This document shows, piece by piece, positions 20,752 through 24,334 of a stretch of DNA of 24,334 nt. This DNA is from a virus, in the IMG/VR virus record IMGVR_UViG_3300017759_000078, positions 1 through 24,334 of that record; one strand, given 5' to 3'. Within the stretch, counting starts at the first letter, position 1, and the number at the start of each line of letters is the position of its first letter. The notes under the pieces are model-generated. The model saw nothing but the letters and a program-made list of their open reading frames with translations. It searched no databases and was not told where the DNA came from. The position numbers and the translations under genes were made by a program.

Positions 20752-21165
20752 TTAGACCGTCGCAAAGGTGATCGCGCCAGAGCTTTCAAAGGTAAAGCTA
20801 TATGTGACTTCACCATTATATTCTCCACCATATTCAAGAGTGGTTAGCATGAACGCCCCTGTGAAAGTACCGAAATCGGGAACAAGAAACTGATAGTTGG
20901 TCAGTGCTGATACATTGAACTTGCCCTTCAAGGTGGTTTCAGATGCGCTGTCTGTAAACACCCCACTACCTGACACAGTTATAGAGTTTACCCCGCCCTG
21001 CGCTAAGATAGTCCTTGCATTGCTTGAGTCTTTGTTTGTTACGTCAACCATCTCATCATTCATAGTCAATGAGGTTGAGCGCATCCCGCCGATTGTTGTG
21101 AAAACCTCTGGCGAACCTGCGTTGCCGATTTTCATTAATAGGGCTGAACCCTTTTGTGCCGCCAT
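20752..21165 (-). CDS. Major tail protein (TP901-1/phi13-type)
   Basis: 137 aa. The pattern KGSALLMKIGNAGSPEVFTT, then GGMRSTSLTMNDEMVDVTNK, AQGGVNSITVSGSGVFTDSA and NYQFLVPDFGTFTGAFMLTT is that of tail tube proteins related to TP901-1/phi13, which stack as hexamer rings to form the tail tube. The end YSFTFESSGAITFATV is typical. Position between the tail completion protein and the chaperone is the standard order. Highly expressed late protein, so it should be a main virion band. Confidence 0.9.
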   Translation of the reverse strand: MAAQKGSALLMKIGNAGSPEVFTTIGGMRSTSLTMNDEMVDVTNKDSSNARTILAQGGVNSITVSGSGVFTDSASETTLKGKFNVSALTNYQFLVPDFGTFTGAFMLTTLEYGGEYNGEVTYSFTFESSGAITFATV

Positions 21166-21179
21166 GTCTTAATCTCCTT

Positions 21180-21593
21180 TTAACTGTCTGACACAACAGC
21201 ACGAAATCGCATGACGCCGTGCCGCGTAATTCCATCTGCATCAACCAGCGTCGTCAGAAACTCCTGTTTCATGTTCACTGCTTGACCGCCTGTCACACTC
21301 AGGCTTACATCATTAAGGTTATCATAGATTTGTTTCATAATCACCTTAATCTCTTTTAGGCCACGATACTGTGACCATGTGTGGATCGTAAGCGTATGTT
21401 CGTGCATATCAAGTGATTTTGTTGATATGTTGTTTGAGGACTCTTCCCCGACCACAATATATGGATAAGCCGTTCCTTCTGGCACATCATCGAAAACGCC
21501 CGTGATAGCAGAGCCTGCGGCGTCAGTGATGTTCGCAGAATTCAAAACAGTGAACACCGATTTCTGTAATTCAAAGGAATGGATGGACATCAC
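21180..21593 (-). CDS. Tail completion protein, DUF3168 type (gp17-like)
   Basis: 137 aa. ELQKSVFTVLNSANITDAAG, then GVFDDVPEGTAYPYIVVGEE, LDMHEHTLTIHTWSQYRGLK and IMKQIYDNLND fit the DUF3168 tail completion/terminator family, which caps the tail tube at the head end. The start overlaps the stop of the gp10-like gene (ATGA). Gene order and length are normal for the family. Confidence 0.87.
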   Translation of the reverse strand: MMSIHSFELQKSVFTVLNSANITDAAGSAITGVFDDVPEGTAYPYIVVGEESSNNISTKSLDMHEHTLTIHTWSQYRGLKEIKVIMKQIYDNLNDVSLSVTGGQAVNMKQEFLTTLVDADGITRHGVMRFRAVVSDS

Positions 21594-22009
21594 TTAGCCT
21601 TCATTTGTTGAACCAGACGGCGAATCTTTGGCCTGTTTGCTTCAGCGGCAGGATGCATGAACGGACGCGCCGCCATTTTAGTAGTCCCGAATTCGAGAAA
21701 TTCAGAATATTTAGCGCGACTTTCTACATCTGCGCCAAGCCTATCTGTATCCATCTTTATAAAAATATTAGTCGCCAGACGACCTGTGTCACTCGCTGGT
21801 GGCTCTCCTGCCGCTGATGCTTGATGCGGTGCGCTAGTTCCACGACTGTAAATGGTACCTGTTTTTGTACCTTGCAAAATAGAATTGACAGCGGTTGCCC
21901 TGACCAGCGATGCCGCGATACCGACAAGCTGTTTGGCGTTGGATGCGTATTGCTGTTTCACCTTGTCAATCCGTGGCTTTCTGGTGACTTTGGCTGATAC
22001 CCGTGCCAT
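21590..22009 (-). CDS. HK97 gp10-like tail component
   Basis: The start is ATG 22009 (139 aa), which overlaps the adaptor stop (TGATG); the longer frame from 22033 adds 8 unlikely residues. The start is basic (ARVSAKVTRKPRIDKVKQQY), then TGTIYSRGTSAPHQASAAGE, TGRLATNIFIKM and YSEFLEFGTTKMAARPFMHP. The last segment is the diagnostic end of the HK97-gp10 family, a tail-head junction component. The position between adaptor and DUF3168 protein is canonical. Confidence 0.88.
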   Translation of the reverse strand: MARVSAKVTRKPRIDKVKQQYASNAKQLVGIAASLVRATAVNSILQGTKTGTIYSRGTSAPHQASAAGEPPASDTGRLATNIFIKMDTDRLGADVESRAKYSEFLEFGTTKMAARPFMHPAAEANRPKIRRLVQQMKAK

Positions 22010-22356
22010 CAGGTTGCCACCCCCTCTGTGCAAACCAGTTCAAGATACTTGTCGCGCTCTCCGATATTAAGAATGCGATTGATGTTGAACAACCTACTAT
22101 ATTTTGCGCCGTCTACTGTGAAAGAATACAATATCCTGTGGGTGACCTTCAAATCTCTGCGGAATCTGATCGTGATTTTGTGAGTGGTGCGAGGCTCTAT
22201 CTGATCACCAAAGAACCTTTCCCCGCCCCCTTGGGCCTCTATACGGCCAAACACGGTTGCAAACGTAGTGAATGCGCCAGATGTGCCGCCACCGCCGTCA
22301 GCGGTGGCCGTCTTGGATTGCAATTGCAATCTATGTTGCATCCTGCCAACGGCCAT
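22009..22356 (-). CDS. Head-tail adaptor (SPP1 gp16 / HK97-type stopper)
   Basis: 115 aa from ATG 22356, which overlaps the connector stop (TGATG); a TTG one codon earlier is unlikely. AVGRMQHRLQLQSKTATADG, then GGTSGAFTTFATVFGRIEAQ, ERFFGDQIEPRTTHKITIRF, VDGAKYSRLFNINRILNIGE and YLELVCTEG match the phage head-tail joining family, small beta-barrel proteins that form a ring under the portal and connector and hold the DNA in. Normal length. Confidence 0.88.
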   Translation of the reverse strand: MAVGRMQHRLQLQSKTATADGGGGTSGAFTTFATVFGRIEAQGGGERFFGDQIEPRTTHKITIRFRRDLKVTHRILYSFTVDGAKYSRLFNINRILNIGERDKYLELVCTEGVAT

Positions 22357-23015
22357 CAATAACCCCCGCCAAACGCGCTCACACCGTAACGCATGATCAT
22401 ATATGGCTGTAATAACATTTGCATCGATACAGGCGGTCTTGGGGGTGGGAATCTTTCGTAGTCGCCGCGATGCTCATATAGAAAGGTCACATATTCAAAC
22501 ATAGCAACCCTGATTGGCTCTGGAACATCTGCGCCAGATGATCCATAACCCGCCACATATTGAATCTCTATGCCGTTGGCATTCCTTAAATCCGTTGGCC
22601 ATGAACCACCATCCCTCAATACGACCCGCGCTGGCTGTCTGACCAGATCAGAATAATAGTTTGATGCCGCCAAGGTGGATTCGGTGTTCGCGTCGTTGTA
22701 CGACTTGATATGCGTAACACTTGCAACAGGTGACCTTGGCAATTCTATATAGTTCAGATAGGGAATCTGATATGCGCCAGTAAACATTCCCTCACGCAAA
22801 AACTGATCCCGCTCCCCAATCGCATCAAGCGAAAGGGTGTAAGTGGTATTGATTAAAGTTCTATTAGTAAAGTTTTCTGCCCAGTCACGGGCCGCTGTCA
22901 TCAAGGCAGTAACGAGATTAGTATCTACGTCAGAATCTATTCTCAGGTAATTGCGCGTTTCCACCTCTCCAATTGGCAAGGCAGATGCTGGTGTCGTTAC
23001 TGTCAAGCCGCTCAT
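22356..23015 (-). CDS. Head-tail connector (HK97 gp6 / phiE125 gp8 family)
   Basis: 219 aa. The helical start is LPIGEVETRNYLRIDSDVDT then NLVTALMTAARDWAENFTNR, the signature of gp6-like connector proteins that form a ring below the portal. The middle is beta (IPYLNYIELPRSPVASVTHI), and the end has PEPIRVAMFEYVTFLYEHRG then ERFPPPRPPVSMQMLLQPYM. It is the first gene of the head-tail junction set and is preceded by the two fibre-related genes. Confidence 0.88.
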   Translation of the reverse strand: MSGLTVTTPASALPIGEVETRNYLRIDSDVDTNLVTALMTAARDWAENFTNRTLINTTYTLSLDAIGERDQFLREGMFTGAYQIPYLNYIELPRSPVASVTHIKSYNDANTESTLAASNYYSDLVRQPARVVLRDGGSWPTDLRNANGIEIQYVAGYGSSGADVPEPIRVAMFEYVTFLYEHRGDYERFPPPRPPVSMQMLLQPYMIMRYGVSAFGGGY

Positions 23016-23024
23016 GGCAATCTC

Positions 23025-23573
23025 CTAGATTTCATCAGGCCAATCATGAATTGGCGCATTACCAGTGATCTTGCGGTCACTGTCAACAGGCGGGTCAAAC
23101 AAAGCCATGAAAGCTGAGTGTGTTTTTACCGCATCAATCTTTGCCTCAATATCATTAGACGCTTTTCTCACCGCCACCCTATAGTCTGCCGTCTCCTTGT
23201 CCATAGAGTAATCAGCCACCTCTGATGCTTTGATGACCTTCCAATCGGTGGGTTGCAGTAAGCTTTTTGCCTCTTGTTTTGTTCTTTCTTTCCAAATTGA
23301 TTTCAATCCAAAGGTTACCAATTGCTTGCCGTTTTTATCTGTAATGGCCTTCCCATCAGCATCAACTTGGTTTGTATCATCTAGTTTACGAGGCGTATCT
23401 GCATCCTGCCAAAACTTGCCATCAAATGGCTTTGGATCATTTTCCCAAACCAGACCAGCCTTGGCCTTTTCCTCATCAGACCATTGCATCCAGTTTGGGG
23501 GATGCTTGATTCCATTGCTACCTGTCCATGATTTCCCAGCGCGTATCAACGAACCAGCATATTTATATGGCAT
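23025..23573 (-). CDS. Hypothetical protein next to fibre gene (marine phage type)
   Basis: 182 aa. PYKYAGSLIRAGKSWTGSNG, PPNWMQWSDEEKAKAGLVWE, then DADTPRKLDDTNQVDADGKA and FGLKSIWKERTKQEAKSLLQ, PTDWKVIKASEVADYSM, YRVAVRKASNDIEAKIDAVK. The last part (TDWKVIKASE...YRxAVRKAxxxIExxIxAV) resembles the C-terminal helical domain of tail-fibre-assembly-like proteins found in marine phages (DUF4376-like). It lies directly after the fibre-like gene, so a role as fibre chaperone or cap is likely. Confidence 0.7.
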   Translation of the reverse strand: MPYKYAGSLIRAGKSWTGSNGIKHPPNWMQWSDEEKAKAGLVWENDPKPFDGKFWQDADTPRKLDDTNQVDADGKAITDKNGKQLVTFGLKSIWKERTKQEAKSLLQPTDWKVIKASEVADYSMDKETADYRVAVRKASNDIEAKIDAVKTHSAFMALFDPPVDSDRKITGNAPIHDWPDEI

Positions 23574-23586
23574 AATCTAACTCCTA

Positions 23587-24334
23587 TTATTTTGCATTTG
23601 CATATTTGAATGGCTGTTCTGCAAAAGCCAAATAAACATAATCCCGTTGTCCGACGTTAACATGCGTACTTCGCGCCTTAAAACCATTTGCAAGAAAATC
23701 TATTGCAAGACTAGATGATGCGGATGTTTCATCATTTTCTAAATCCGCTCGTAAAATCTGTTGATTTGGGTTGATCGGTTGCCTCGCATCATCGTAGATG
23801 TTCCAATGTCCAGTCCCGCCAATCGCGCTTTTTATCATAACCCATGCTGGCCTGAAACCTGTGAACACATCTGTGCCATTTGTCGGGCTTGCGTTACCCG
23901 TATATAAACCAACCTTGCTATACCCTTCTTTAGAAGCGAAACAATAAGCCACAACTTGATCGCCAGCCCCAAAGTTCATATTGTCCGTCCCGCCGCGCCC
24001 TGCGGTAAAAACTGTGCTAGTCGGGGCCGTTGCTCCAAAAGATACACCACCAGCGGCGGCGGCGTTTGAAAACCCTAATTGGTTAGTTGCACCCGCAAGC
24101 AAAGCAAATATGCGCCAGTCATAACTTTGGTTTTTGACCTTGCCTATAATCATTTCTGGTGCAACTCCGAGGCCGTGTCCTACAGTAATGTCTCCACTGC
24201 CTGTCGCGGTGTAGGTCACAATACTTAAACCCGCTTCAGTGCTGGCTGACACACTACTGGTAACGTCGCCCTCTGTGTTACTGACAGCGGTGCCGCCAGC
24301 CTTCCAGTTCCATGCGACATAAGTGTTGGTGTTC
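23587..24334 (-). CDS. Fibre-like protein with DUF7483-type domain, 5' end outside window
   Basis: The frame is open to the window edge (first full codon at 24333). It begins NTNTYVAWNWKAGGTAVSNT, so the GTG at 24252 is internal, not a start. The sequence VGHGLGVAPEMIIGKVKN, MNFGAGDQVVAYCFASKEGY, VGLYTGNASPTNGTDVF, TGFRPAWVMIKSAIGGTGHW, then IDFLANGFKARSTHVNVGQ and YVYLAFAEQPFKYANAK is the C-terminal domain of many marine phage fibre or decoration proteins. These are exposed and probably bind the host surface. Only the last 249 residues are visible. Confidence 0.88.
   Translation of the reverse strand, partial: NTNTYVAWNWKAGGTAVSNTEGDVTSSVSASTEAGLSIVTYTATGSGDITVGHGLGVAPEMIIGKVKNQSYDWRIFALLAGATNQLGFSNAAAAGGVSFGATAPTSTVFTAGRGGTDNMNFGAGDQVVAYCFASKEGYSKVGLYTGNASPTNGTDVFTGFRPAWVMIKSAIGGTGHWNIYDDARQPINPNQQILRADLENDETSASSSLAIDFLANGFKARSTHVNVGQRDYVYLAFAEQPFKYANAK

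Noticed and set aside
1-24334. tRNA genes, integrase, attachment sites
   Set aside because: I looked for cloverleaf-like stems, recombinase motifs and long terminal repeats by eye and found none. A dedicated tRNA search would be needed to exclude an odd tRNA.

Overview
The window is a piece of a tailed double-stranded DNA phage genome with long-tail (siphovirus-type) morphogenesis genes. Several proteins belong to families typical of Alphaproteobacteria and their phages or gene transfer agents: a GTA-type three-helix holin, a GTA-gp10/rcc01693-type tail assembly chaperone pair, and a SleB-like hydrolase. Others (a DUF7483-like fibre protein, an EF-hand membrane protein) resemble proteins of marine phages. 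A marine alphaproteobacterial host is therefore my inference. I see no integrase, tRNA, rRNA or CRISPR array; a lytic lifestyle is likely but the window is incomplete.

Layout. At the left edge, leftward genes run through a DNA methyltransferase, the terminase small subunit and the first 65 codons of the terminase large subunit, which leaves the window just inside its Walker A motif. From 5.7 to 2.3 kb is a leftward replication block: a winged-helix initiator gene with three 15-bp iteron-like repeats inside it, a T7-gp4-like primase-helicase and three small genes. A divergent promoter region at 5.7-5.85 kb separates this from a rightward unknown 398-aa gene. From 8.7 to 7.07 kb is a leftward membrane-protein block. 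Its second gene is split by a 47-nt insert that is almost entirely one perfect-pairing hairpin. From 8.79 to 15.17 kb are three rightward transcription units: recombination (exonuclease, ERF annealing protein, SSB-like protein, HNH-type protein), an unknown 169-aa gene, and a long unit ending in a lipoprotein, a small membrane protein, a SleB-type hydrolase and a 2OG-Fe(II) oxygenase. From 24.3 to 15.18 kb is the leftward late block: fibre-like protein, head-tail connector and adaptor, tail completion proteins, major tail protein, tail chaperones, tape measure, a distal tail-like protein, then lysozyme, nuclease and GTA-type holin.

Regulation. All four rightward units start just after a shared 18-bp imperfect palindrome, TGTTGACAATAGTAAACA (three exact copies and one variant), whose left half contains the -35 hexamer TTGACA. 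Two intrinsic terminators separate the middle units. Most genes are coupled by ATGA or TGATG overlaps, and I used these to choose starts.

The most unusual observation is the gene at 7570-8315. Two halves of one protein of a recognisable phage family are separated by a 47-nt hairpin insert with an in-frame stop and a frame change, bounded by GGG and GGA glycine codons. This architecture resembles the translational bypass of T4 gene 60. Next come the iteron repeats, which are read in two different frames of the initiator gene and so look selected as DNA, and a canonical GGGAAAC -1 frameshift site joining the two tail chaperone halves.
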